Source: Chitinophagaceae bacterium
Lineage (GTDB): Bacteria; Bacteroidota; Bacteroidia; Chitinophagales; Chitinophagaceae
NCBI GenBank assembly: GCA_019638475.1
Contig: JAHBTR010000001.1
Span: 496,001 to 560,000, forward strand
Direction of reading: 5' to 3'
DNA length: 64,000 nt
In this document: in pieces, positions 56,462 to 64,000 of the stretch
How the letters are laid out: each line of letters opens with the position of its first letter
How positions within the stretch are numbered: position 1 is the stretch's first letter
Translations under genes and position numbers: made by a program
Notes under the pieces: model-generated
Database searches by the model: none
What the model was told of the DNA's origin: nothing
What the model saw: only the letters and a program-made list of their open reading frames with translations

Positions 56462-57019
56462 ATGAATCAAATACAATATACAAACAGAGCAAAGGCAGTA
56501 GATAGAAGACCTTTGAACTTCATTGAACGTTTGTATCTGTGGAATATTTTTATAGGAATGTTTATTACAATAAAACACTTTTTTAAAAAGAAACCAACAG
56601 TACAATATCCTGAACAGGTTAGAGAAGTTGGAACAGCTTACAGAGGCTTACATATTTTAAACAGAGATGAAGAAGGCAGAGAAAGATGTACAGCTTGTGG
56701 TTTGTGTGCAGTAGCTTGTCCTGCTGAAGCAATATCTATGGAAGCAGCAGAAAGACTTGATGATGAAGAACATTTATATAGAGAAGAGAAGTATGCAGCA
56801 AAGTATGAAATAAATATGTTGCGTTGTATATTTTGTGGTTTGTGTGAAGATGCGTGTCCAAAAGATGCTATCTATCTTTCACATACTTTTACACCAACAA
56901 ACTATCATCGTAAAGGATTAATTTATAAGAAAGAAGATATGTTAATTCCTAATCCAAAAACACAACCAGAAGAATACGCAAAAGCAAAAGGATTAATAGA
57001 CGATAAAAAGAAAAAATAA
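56462..57019 (+). CDS. nuoI: NADH-quinone oxidoreductase subunit I
   Basis: Peripheral subunit with two [4Fe-4S] clusters (N6a and N6b). The ligands are CTACGLCAVACP and CIFCGLCEDACP. 185 residues. A basic amphipathic N-terminal stretch anchors it at the membrane arm. Confidence 0.96.
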   Translation: MNQIQYTNRAKAVDRRPLNFIERLYLWNIFIGMFITIKHFFKKKPTVQYPEQVREVGTAYRGLHILNRDEEGRERCTACGLCAVACPAEAISMEAAERLDDEEHLYREEKYAAKYEINMLRCIFCGLCEDACPKDAIYLSHTFTPTNYHRKGLIYKKEDMLIPNPKTQPEEYAKAKGLIDDKKKK

Positions 57020-57047
57020 TTTTTAAAATAGTAGCATCATAATAACT

Positions 57048-57563
57048 ATGAACTTAGTACACATATTATTTTGGTTTTTAAGTGCCCTAACATTGTTTAG
57101 TGCATTAATGGTTATACTTAGCAAAAATCCTGTGCATAGTGTTTTATGGCTAATACTGGTATTCTTTGCTATTTCTGGTCATTATGTTTTATTAAATGCA
57201 CAGTTTTTAGCAATAGTAAATTTAATAGTGTATGCTGGTGCTATTATGGTTTTATTCTTATTTGTAATAATGCTTTTAAACTTAAATAAAGAAACAGAAC
57301 CAAAGAAAAATGTATGGATGAAATTGGCAGGAACTATTGCAGGAGGTTGTTTTTTAATTAGTGTAACCAATGTAATTTATAATGCACAAACAAGCTCAGC
57401 AGAATTAGTTAATAAAACTACTTTAATGGGTAAAGGAAGTATTGGATTAATTGAAAACTTAGGTAAAACATTATTTACAGATTATGTTATTCCATTTGAA
57501 ATAAGTAGTGTTTTGTTTTTGAGTGCAATGGTAGGTGCAGTAATAATTGGAAAGAAAAAATAA
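57048..57563 (+). CDS. nuoJ: NADH-quinone oxidoreductase subunit J
   Basis: Membrane subunit with five helices, 171 residues. VNLIVYAGAIMVLFLFVIMLLN is the third helix, whose bend couples quinone chemistry to proton pumping. 28 bp after nuoI. A hairpin and a repeat lie in the 111-bp spacer to nuoK. Confidence 0.94.
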   Translation: MNLVHILFWFLSALTLFSALMVILSKNPVHSVLWLILVFFAISGHYVLLNAQFLAIVNLIVYAGAIMVLFLFVIMLLNLNKETEPKKNVWMKLAGTIAGGCFLISVTNVIYNAQTSSAELVNKTTLMGKGSIGLIENLGKTLFTDYVIPFEISSVLFLSAMVGAVIIGKKK

Positions 57564-57564
57564 A

Positions 57565-57611
57565 ACCTCTTTTATAAAATCCTTTTAAAAAAAGGGCTTT
57601 ATAAAAGAGGT
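57565..57611 (+). repeat. Hairpin with perfect 14-bp stem between nuoJ and nuoK
   Basis: ACCTCTTTTATAAA (57565-57578) pairs with TTTATAAAAGAGGT (57598-57611); the loop has TTTTAAAAAAAGGG. There is no T-run after it, so it may stabilise or process the mRNA rather than terminate it. Confidence 0.6.
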
Positions 57612-57640
57612 AGCATTATATATTAAACGATTTAAAAAAT

Positions 57641-57668
57641 TTTCCCTTTGGGGAAGTAGGAGGAACTT
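57641..57668 (-). repeat. Third, diverged copy of the CTCCAAAGGAG-type repeat
   Basis: The minus strand reads TTCCTCCTACTTCCCCAAA then GGGAAA, with the same layout as the repeats in ligA and at the histidine kinase end. It is 7 bp from the nuoK ATG. Confidence 0.45.
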
Positions 57669-57674
57669 AAATTT

Positions 57675-58010
57675 ATGCCTATACAATATTATATATACTT
57701 AGCATTAGCATTGTTTTGCATAGGAATAGTTGGTGTGCTTACACGTAGAAATGCTATCATTGTTTTTATGTGTATAGAATTAATGTTGAATGCTGTAAAC
57801 TTATTATTAGTAGCATTTTCTCAAATGCACCAAAATGCTGTATATGCTACCAATAAAGTTACATCAGCAGGAATAGAAGGACAGCTATTTGTATTTTTTA
57901 TTATGGTTGTAGCAGCAGCAGAAGTAAGTGTTGGTTTAGCTATTATTGTTATGCTGTATAGAAATACAAGGTCAGTAGATATTAACTTTTTAAACAGATT
58001 AAAAAATTAA
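57675..58010 (+). CDS. nuoK: NADH-quinone oxidoreductase subunit K
   Basis: 111-residue membrane subunit with three helices. The conserved Glu residues of the proton path are in [20 protein letters not shown] and [15 protein letters not shown]. 35 bp before nuoL. Confidence 0.95.
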   Translation: MPIQYYIYLALALFCIGIVGVLTRRNAIIVFMCIELMLNAVNLLLVAFSQMHQNAVYATNKVTSAGIEGQLFVFFIMVVAAAEVSVGLAIIVMLYRNTRSVDINFLNRLKN

Positions 58011-58045
58011 AATCCTTCTTATTTTGAAGGAATGAAAATATTTTT

Positions 58046-59959
58046 ATGAACAATTTGATTTATTTAGTACCACTGCTTCCATTAATAGGTTTTTTAATTA
58101 ATGGATTAGGACGTAAGCATTTATCTAAACCATTAATTGCAACTATTGGTAGTGGCACTATTCTACTTTCATTCATCATCAGTATTGTTTTATTTTTTGA
58201 TATAAAAGCAACAGGAGGTAAAGTTATCACTGCATTTACTTTTATTAATGCCGATGCTTTTAAAATAGATTTTTCTTTTCAATTAGATAATCTTTCTTCT
58301 TTATTCTTATTAATTATTACAGGTATTGGTTTTTTAATTCATCTTTATTCTGCTGCTTATATGGATGAAGAAAAACCAGACCATTATGCAAGATATTTTG
58401 CTTACTTAAACCTATTTGTATTTTCAATGCTATTGTTAGTAATGGGAGCTAACTATGTAATTATGTATATAGGTTGGGAGGGTGTAGCTCTTTGCTCTTA
58501 TTTACTCATTGGTTTTTGGTTTAAAAATGATAATTATAATTATGCTGCCAACAAAGCATTTATTATGAATCGTGTAGGAGATTTGGGTTTTGTATTGGCT
58601 ATATTTTGGTTACTTACAAAAACAGGCACAGTATCTTTTAATGAATTATTTACAGATGCTACTCTTGCCAAACTTTCTACAACAGATATTACTGCTATAA
58701 CATTATTATTGTTTATAGGTGGTGCAAGTAAAAGTGCTCAAATTCCATTATATACTTGGCTACCAGATGCTATGGCTGGTCCAACACCTATTAGTGCATT
58801 AATACATGCTGCAACAATGGTTACTGCTGGTATTTATATGATAGCTCGTAGCAATATTTTGTACAGCATGAGCGAAGTAACACAACACATAATTGCTATT
58901 TTGGGTATTGCAACAGCTTTCTTTAGTGCTACTATTGCTATTAAACAAAATGATATTAAAAAAGTATTGGCTTACTCTACTGTTAGTCAGTTAGGATATA
59001 TGTTTTTGGCTTTAGGAGTAGGTGCTTATACAGGTGCTGTATTTCATGTTATGACACATGCTTTCTTTAAAGCATTATTATTTTTGGGTGCAGGTTCTGT
59101 TATATATGCACTACATCATGAACAAGATATAAGAAATATGGGAGGCTTGAAAAAGAAAATGCCTATAACACATCTTACATTTTTATTAGCATGTTTGGCT
59201 ATTGCAGGTATTCCTCCTTTTAGTGGTTTCTTTTCTAAAGATGAAATTTTAGCTGTGGCATTTGCCAAAAATCCTATTTATTGGGTACTTGGTGTAGCTA
59301 CTTCTATACTTACAGCTTTTTATATGTTCCGTTTATATGCTACTACTTTTTTAGGCAAATACAGAGGTACAGATGAACAAGCAAAACACATACACGAAAG
59401 TCCTAAAACTATGACCATTCCTTTAATTATTTTGGCTGTGTTTAGTGTAATAGCAGGTTTTGTAGGTGTGCCAACAGTATTAGGAGGTAGTCATCAACTA
59501 CACCAATATTTATCGCCTGTATTAAGTGCAGAAAAAGTATTTCATTTAGAGCATAGTACAGAATATATGTTAATGGGAATTACTGTAGCATTGGCAGTAA
59601 TAGCTATTTTTTATGCTATTAATAAATACAGTAAAAAACCAGAATTGAATGAACCATCAGGGTTGGGTAAAATATTGGCTAATAAATGGTATGTAGATGA
59701 ATTGTATGATGCAATTATTGTAAAACCAGTATTAGCATTAGGTTCTTTCTTAAAAAATATTATTGAAAAATCTGGTATAGATGCATTGGTAAATAATGTA
59801 GGCACATTTGTTCAATATGCAGCAAGACAATTAAGATTAGTGCAAACAGGACAAGTGGCTGGTTATATTATGATGATGGTATTAGCCATAGTAGTTTTTG
59901 TATTGTTATGGTTTTACGATGCATCTATATTAAAATTAATAGGCAAGCTATTTTATTAA
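58046..59959 (+). CDS. nuoL: NADH-quinone oxidoreductase subunit L
   Basis: Largest antiporter-like proton-pumping subunit, 637 residues, about 16 helices including the long lateral helix near the C-terminus (about 540-580). Markers: GWEGVALCSYLLIGFW, the Lys in GGASKSAQIPLYTWLPDAMAGPTP, ISALIHAATMVTAG and LAYSTVSQLGYM. Confidence 0.96.
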   Translation: MNNLIYLVPLLPLIGFLINGLGRKHLSKPLIATIGSGTILLSFIISIVLFFDIKATGGKVITAFTFINADAFKIDFSFQLDNLSSLFLLIITGIGFLIHLYSAAYMDEEKPDHYARYFAYLNLFVFSMLLLVMGANYVIMYIGWEGVALCSYLLIGFWFKNDNYNYAANKAFIMNRVGDLGFVLAIFWLLTKTGTVSFNELFTDATLAKLSTTDITAITLLLFIGGASKSAQIPLYTWLPDAMAGPTPISALIHAATMVTAGIYMIARSNILYSMSEVTQHIIAILGIATAFFSATIAIKQNDIKKVLAYSTVSQLGYMFLALGVGAYTGAVFHVMTHAFFKALLFLGAGSVIYALHHEQDIRNMGGLKKKMPITHLTFLLACLAIAGIPPFSGFFSKDEILAVAFAKNPIYWVLGVATSILTAFYMFRLYATTFLGKYRGTDEQAKHIHESPKTMTIPLIILAVFSVIAGFVGVPTVLGGSHQLHQYLSPVLSAEKVFHLEHSTEYMLMGITVALAVIAIFYAINKYSKKPELNEPSGLGKILANKWYVDELYDAIIVKPVLALGSFLKNIIEKSGIDALVNNVGTFVQYAARQLRLVQTGQVAGYIMMMVLAIVVFVLLWFYDASILKLIGKLFY

Positions 59960-59975
59960 GCATTAGAAAAATATT

Positions 59976-61409
59976 ATGATTTCGGTATTACTTATATTAA
60001 TTCCACTTATTGCAGGTATATTGACTTTTTTTATTAAAAGCAATAGTGCAAGTAAACAATGGTCTGTAGTAAGTTCATTAGCTGTTTTAGTAATAACACT
60101 ATTGGGCATTTTTGTTTACAACAAAGGCAATTATCTAAACTATGATGTAAATTGGATTACTACATTAGGTAGCAGATTTACTACATCTATGGATGGTATG
60201 TCTAAATTACTTTGCTTATTAACAGCTATTTCTTTTCCTGCTATATTTATAGCTACTTATAAAAATGAGTATAAAAATGCCTCTCAATTTTATGGTTTAA
60301 TGTTGCTTTGTCAAGCAGGATTAATGGGTGTGTTTGTAGCGGCAGATGCTTTATTATTTTATTTCTTTTGGGAACTTGCTTTAATACCCATTTATTTTTT
60401 ATGTAGCACATGGGGAGGAGAAAAAAGAATTGCTGCTACATTCAAATTTTTTGTTTATACATTTTTGGGTTCTTTATTAATGCTTATAGGCATTATTTAT
60501 TTATACTACAAAACACCTCATCATAGTTTTGCAATGACAGATTTTTATGCACTACAATTATCTGCTAAAGAACAGGGTTTTGTATTTTGGTTATTCTTTA
60601 TAGCATTTGCTATTAAAATGCCTATCTTTCCTTTTCACACATGGCAGCCAGATACTTATGAACAATCTACCACAGCAGCCACTATTGTATTAAGTGCAGT
60701 TATGGTAAAAATGGGTGTGTTTGCTATTATTAGATGGATTGTTCCAGTGTTGCCATTAGCTGTTTCTCACAATGCTTCTATTGTTATTATACTTTCTGTA
60801 ACTGGTATGTTATATGCTTCTTTTATTGCTATCAGGCAAGATGATATTAAAAGATTAATAGCATATTCATCTATTGCACATATTGGATTAATGTGTGCTG
60901 CCATATTTGCTATGAATGGAATAGGATTAAAAGGTGTTATGCTACAAATGTTTAGTCATGGCATTAATGTAATGGGCTTATGGATTGTAGCAGAAGCAGT
61001 AGAATTAAAAACAGGCACAAGAAAGTTTAGCGAATTAGGTGGTCTTGCTCAAAAAATGCCCATATTAGCTATGCTATTTTTAGTAATGATATTAGCAAAT
61101 GTTTCATTGCCATTAACAAGTTCTTTTGTAGGAGAGTTTTTAATGCTTGGTGGATTATTTAGATACAGTATGTATGCAACTGCTGTAGCAGGTATATGTA
61201 TTATATTGGTAGTTACCTATTCTTTAAACATGATGAGAAAAATGTTTTTTGGCAATACAGTTTCTATAACAGAAAATGTAGGAGAGGCAACTAATAATGT
61301 ACAATGGGTATTGGCAGTATTAGCAATTATTATTATTGTTTTTGGTGTATATCCACAACCTTTAATAGATTTAACAAGAGATACTGTATTATTTATAACA
61401 GGTAAATAA
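59976..61409 (+). CDS. nuoM: NADH-quinone oxidoreductase subunit M
   Basis: Antiporter-like pump subunit, 477 residues, about 14 helices. LFYFFWELALIPIYFLCSTWGG has the functional Glu; IKMPIFPFHTWQPDTYEQ the Lys region; and LIAYSSIAHIGLM the later Ser/His helix. 16 bp after nuoL. Confidence 0.96.
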   Translation: MISVLLILIPLIAGILTFFIKSNSASKQWSVVSSLAVLVITLLGIFVYNKGNYLNYDVNWITTLGSRFTTSMDGMSKLLCLLTAISFPAIFIATYKNEYKNASQFYGLMLLCQAGLMGVFVAADALLFYFFWELALIPIYFLCSTWGGEKRIAATFKFFVYTFLGSLLMLIGIIYLYYKTPHHSFAMTDFYALQLSAKEQGFVFWLFFIAFAIKMPIFPFHTWQPDTYEQSTTAATIVLSAVMVKMGVFAIIRWIVPVLPLAVSHNASIVIILSVTGMLYASFIAIRQDDIKRLIAYSSIAHIGLMCAAIFAMNGIGLKGVMLQMFSHGINVMGLWIVAEAVELKTGTRKFSELGGLAQKMPILAMLFLVMILANVSLPLTSSFVGEFLMLGGLFRYSMYATAVAGICIILVVTYSLNMMRKMFFGNTVSITENVGEATNNVQWVLAVLAIIIIVFGVYPQPLIDLTRDTVLFITGK

Positions 61410-61431
61410 AAAATAAAGAGATTAGGCTTTT

Positions 61432-62835
61432 ATGAATGCAATAATTATTTCAGCTTTAATGGGAGTGTTAATGATGTTTACAAGTATCATAACCTCTAAC
61501 AAGCAAGTTATCAAAAATGTTGCTTTAATAGCATTACTGTTTTTATTGGTAGGCAATATTGTAGATACTTATAACATTTTTTCTATTAAGGTAGATACCA
61601 AAGGAATGCTCAGTTTTGGTAAGTTTGGTTTATACTTCAATACCTTAATTATTGCAGCTACAACCATTTTTGTATTATTAAGTGGCAATGAAATTGTAAA
61701 AACAGGCGACTATGCAGCAGATTATTTTGCATTGATATTTTTTGTGCTGTGTGGCATTGCTATTCTTTCTTCATTCAATAATTTATTAATGATGTTTTTA
61801 GGTGTAGAAATTATGTCTATTCCTTTATACATACTTACAGGTTCTGCCAAAAAGAATTTAAAAAGTAATGAAGCCTCTTTAAAATATTTTTTAATGGGAG
61901 CTTTTTCTACAGGTATTATGCTAATGGGTATAGCATTGATGTATGGAGCTACTGGTTCTTTTGGTATTCAGGCAATTAAATTAGTAGATAATGAACTTTC
62001 ATTTACAAAAGTGATGCAAACACCATTGTTAGAAGTAATAGGCTTATTGTTGGTATATGCTGCTATGTTGTTTAAAGTTTCTGCTGCACCTTTTCATTTT
62101 TGGGCACCAGATGTGTATGATGGAGCACCAAGTGCTTTTGCCTCTTTCATGGCTACTATTGTAAAAGCTGCTGGTTTTATAGCACTGATTAATTTATTTT
62201 TCTTAAAAGCAGTTGAATTACATTATTTATGGAAAATGGTAACAGTGTTGGTTATTATTACAACACTAATTATTGGTAATATTACTGCTGTATTTCAACA
62301 AAGTGTAAAGCGTATGCTTGCATATTCAAGCATTGCACATGCAGGCTTTATGATGTTTGCTTTATATGCACAAAATGATATAGCTAAAGAAGGTATTTTA
62401 ATTTATACTGTAGCTTATTCTTTAGCTACTATTGGCTTATTTGCTATTCTTGCAAAAATGGATGACTACTCTTTAGAAGGTTATAATGGAATGGCTAAAA
62501 CACAACCATTATTAGCATTTGCTAATGCAATATTTTTATTATCGTTGGCTGGTATTCCTTTAACAGTTGGTTTTTTTGCTAAGTATTATATGTTGGCTGC
62601 GGTATTAAAATTTAGTGGAGGCTTTGGATTATTTCTTACTATTACTGGTGTTGTGTTTGCAGCAGTTAGTGTATATTATTATTTTAGGGTTTTGCAGGCT
62701 ATGTATTTTAAAGAGGGAGATGCAAAAGTTGCTGATGTTACTGTAGGTTTTAAACTTGGTTTAATGTTGTGTATTGCAGCCATTATTTTCTTTGGCATTT
62801 TTCCTGATGTATTATTAGCGTGGTTTTATTTTTAG
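61432..62835 (+). CDS. nuoN: NADH-quinone oxidoreductase subunit N
   Basis: Third antiporter-like pump subunit, 467 residues, about 14 helices. GVEIMSIPLYILTGS, FKVSAAPFHFWAPDVYDGAP and MLAYSSIAHAGFM are diagnostic. Last gene of the operon; the convergent gene ends 30 bp away. Confidence 0.96.
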   Translation: MNAIIISALMGVLMMFTSIITSNKQVIKNVALIALLFLLVGNIVDTYNIFSIKVDTKGMLSFGKFGLYFNTLIIAATTIFVLLSGNEIVKTGDYAADYFALIFFVLCGIAILSSFNNLLMMFLGVEIMSIPLYILTGSAKKNLKSNEASLKYFLMGAFSTGIMLMGIALMYGATGSFGIQAIKLVDNELSFTKVMQTPLLEVIGLLLVYAAMLFKVSAAPFHFWAPDVYDGAPSAFASFMATIVKAAGFIALINLFFLKAVELHYLWKMVTVLVIITTLIIGNITAVFQQSVKRMLAYSSIAHAGFMMFALYAQNDIAKEGILIYTVAYSLATIGLFAILAKMDDYSLEGYNGMAKTQPLLAFANAIFLLSLAGIPLTVGFFAKYYMLAAVLKFSGGFGLFLTITGVVFAAVSVYYYFRVLQAMYFKEGDAKVADVTVGFKLGLMLCIAAIIFFGIFPDVLLAWFYF

Positions 62836-62865
62836 GTAAAGTATAAAAATAAATTTTTCATAAAT

Positions 62866-63626
62866 TTACTTCTTAGAGGCTAAAGAATACTGAAATGAAA
62901 TACCTGCTCCTATTCCTTTAAACCACTTATTTCTTTGCGAGGATAGATTTTCTGCAACATTCCACGCTTCAGGAAATATACCATCTTTCTGCCAAATATC
63001 ATGTATAGGTAAAATTATTACAGGACCAATAGTTATTTTATTATAGGTTTTTAATAATCCAACAGAGGAGGTAGCAGAAAAACCGAAATACCTGTTATCT
63101 TTTCTCGTGTACTTGTTATTAGGAGGTCCTGTTGGATAGTCATAAGTAATTCTATAATACTGAGAATAAGTATAGTAATTGCTCATATTCAGGTCAAGCA
63201 CTATCTGCATATTATTACTTAACAGAAATTGTTTTTCTACACCTAAATTTGCTGAAACTGTATGATACCAATATTTATTCGTCCGAAAAATTACATCTGG
63301 TCCATACATATAATTAATGACTCTGCTATTAGTTCTTCCATACCTTGAATGGTTATCATTAATTTTATTAAACGAATACCTATAATAGCCAATCCTGCTT
63401 TTAAATATATTGTTTTATGTATTGGTATTTTATATGCTGCATCAATACCCCAACTTGTACCTGTTATATTTGTCTTATATGTAGAAATACTATTGATAGC
63501 ATAAGTAAATTCAGGGTACCAATCCCAACGCATGTAAGGTTTAATTTCAATAGCAGTTTTTTGTTTTTGTGCGTAAGAGAAACTATTTACCAATACAAGT
63601 ATAAAAGCCAAAAAAAGTTGTTTCAT
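62866..63626 (-). pseudogene. Frameshifted outer-membrane-type protein gene
   Basis: The start encodes a signal peptide (MKQLFLAFILVLVNSFSYAQ) and beta strands up to YLKAG near residue 78. There the frame shifts: the second part, open from before 63309 to 62866, continues as IGYYRYSFNKINDNHSRYG and ends in FQYSLASKK. Adding one base near 63394 rejoins both into about 253 residues with aromatic, alternating strands, as in small beta-barrel proteins. The family is not recognised. Either a recent mutation or a base error would explain it. Confidence 0.75.
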
Positions 63627-63669
63627 AATCTATTTGGTTAATATATAAACAATAACTCTTAGACGTATA

Positions 63670-63885
63670 TTAAAAGCCATATTTATTATTTATTTTTTCT
63701 TTTATTTCTTCCCAAGTTATTACGTCATCAGGATTTTCTTCGTGTTCTTTTAGGCGTTGTTCTATAAATGCAATTTCATCTTTGGTTAAATCATTATTTT
63801 TTGAAATTGAATCCCAAAGTGTATTTGCTAAAACAACTTTTTCATCTTCGGGCAATGCCAACAATTCTTTAATATCGTAACTCAT
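63670..63885 (-). CDS. Addiction-module antitoxin-like protein, orphan
   Basis: 71 residues matching the short 'putative addiction module component' family: IKELLALPEDEKVVLANTLWDSI and the WEEIKEKI tail. Such proteins usually precede a ParE/RelE toxin gene on the same strand; here the next gene in that direction is the frameshifted barrel protein, so the toxin is missing. Confidence 0.8.
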   Translation of the reverse strand: MSYDIKELLALPEDEKVVLANTLWDSISKNNDLTKDEIAFIEQRLKEHEENPDDVITWEEIKEKINNKYGF

Positions 63886-63915
63886 AAGAAATAATTTTAC
63901 TAAAGGTAAATAAAA

Positions 63916-64000
63916 TTACCCAATAGCATTTTTCAAATCTTCTATTAAATCATCTGCATCTTCTATACCTACACTTAGTCTTATCAATCCATCATTCAAA
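63916..64000 (-). CDS. Trans-sulfuration PLP enzyme, C-terminal end (cut by window edge)
   Basis: The last 27 codons encode LNDGLIRLSVGIEDADDLIEDL, then KNAIG and a stop. This is the conserved end of the Cys/Met metabolism PLP family (cystathionine gamma-synthase, gamma-lyase or O-acylhomoserine sulfhydrylase). The member cannot be told from this piece. The start is outside the window. Confidence 0.85.
   Translation of the reverse strand, partial: LNDGLIRLSVGIEDADDLIEDLKNAIG

Overview
The window is a stretch of AT-rich chromosome from a member of the Bacteroidota, most likely a Chitinophagaceae-type organism. The evidence is a SusC/SusD outer-membrane pair, start sites without Shine-Dalgarno sequences, repeated TAnnTTTG promoter cores typical of the phylum, a short NuoG without the molybdopterin domain, a methionine synthase split into separate polypeptides, and a bacterial deoxyhypusine-synthase-like gene. 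The family assignment is inference; no rRNA is present to settle it.

Layout. 1-1.3 kb: the end of a histidine kinase and its LuxR-type response regulator. 1.4-3.8 kb: a secreted protein of unknown function, then a gene-poor stretch holding a remnant of the polA 3' end and repeat hairpins. 3.8-17.1 kb: a mostly minus-strand block of an LpoB/COG3014 lipoprotein cluster, dusB, a stand-alone MetH homocysteine domain, pabB, a highly acidic protein, purA, two pseudouridine synthases, a small DMT transporter, a GNAT enzyme and isocitrate dehydrogenase; xth is the one plus-strand gene. 17.2-22 kb: initiator tRNA, era, mreBCD and the deoxyhypusine-synthase-like gene. 22-25.4 kb: a small respiratory cluster with a two-subunit heme-copper oxidase, SCO and a membrane protein. 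25.4-26.5 kb: a repeat-rich stretch with a truncated antitoxin gene and a MITE-like element. 26.5-36.7 kb: an ABC ATPase/permease pair, flavin reductase, DUF2461, an aminotransferase, a WG-repeat protein, ligA, pepT and a lone ABC-2 ATPase. 37-42.6 kb: SusC/SusD/lipoprotein uptake operon. 42.8-48.7 kb: prs, hisS with a low-molecular-weight phosphatase, and a small-membrane/PstS-like/TPR gene set. 48.8-62.8 kb: a complete 14-subunit complex I operon (nuoA-N) with one extra secreted NTF2-like gene between nuoE and nuoF. 62.9-64 kb: a frameshifted outer-membrane-type gene, a lone antitoxin and the end of a trans-sulfuration enzyme.

Main points of interest. The heme-copper oxidase subunit I keeps all six histidine ligands but has Asn where oxygen reductases have the cross-linked active-site Tyr, so it may be a CuA-containing nitric oxide reductase. 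Short dispersed repeats have entered coding sequences in frame (ligA, rluB and the end of the histidine kinase) and flank a truncated HigA-like antitoxin. A 220-bp element with perfect 19-bp terminal inverted repeats and a 3-bp direct repeat looks like a MITE. A piece of polA coding for the motif C region lies alone between genes.
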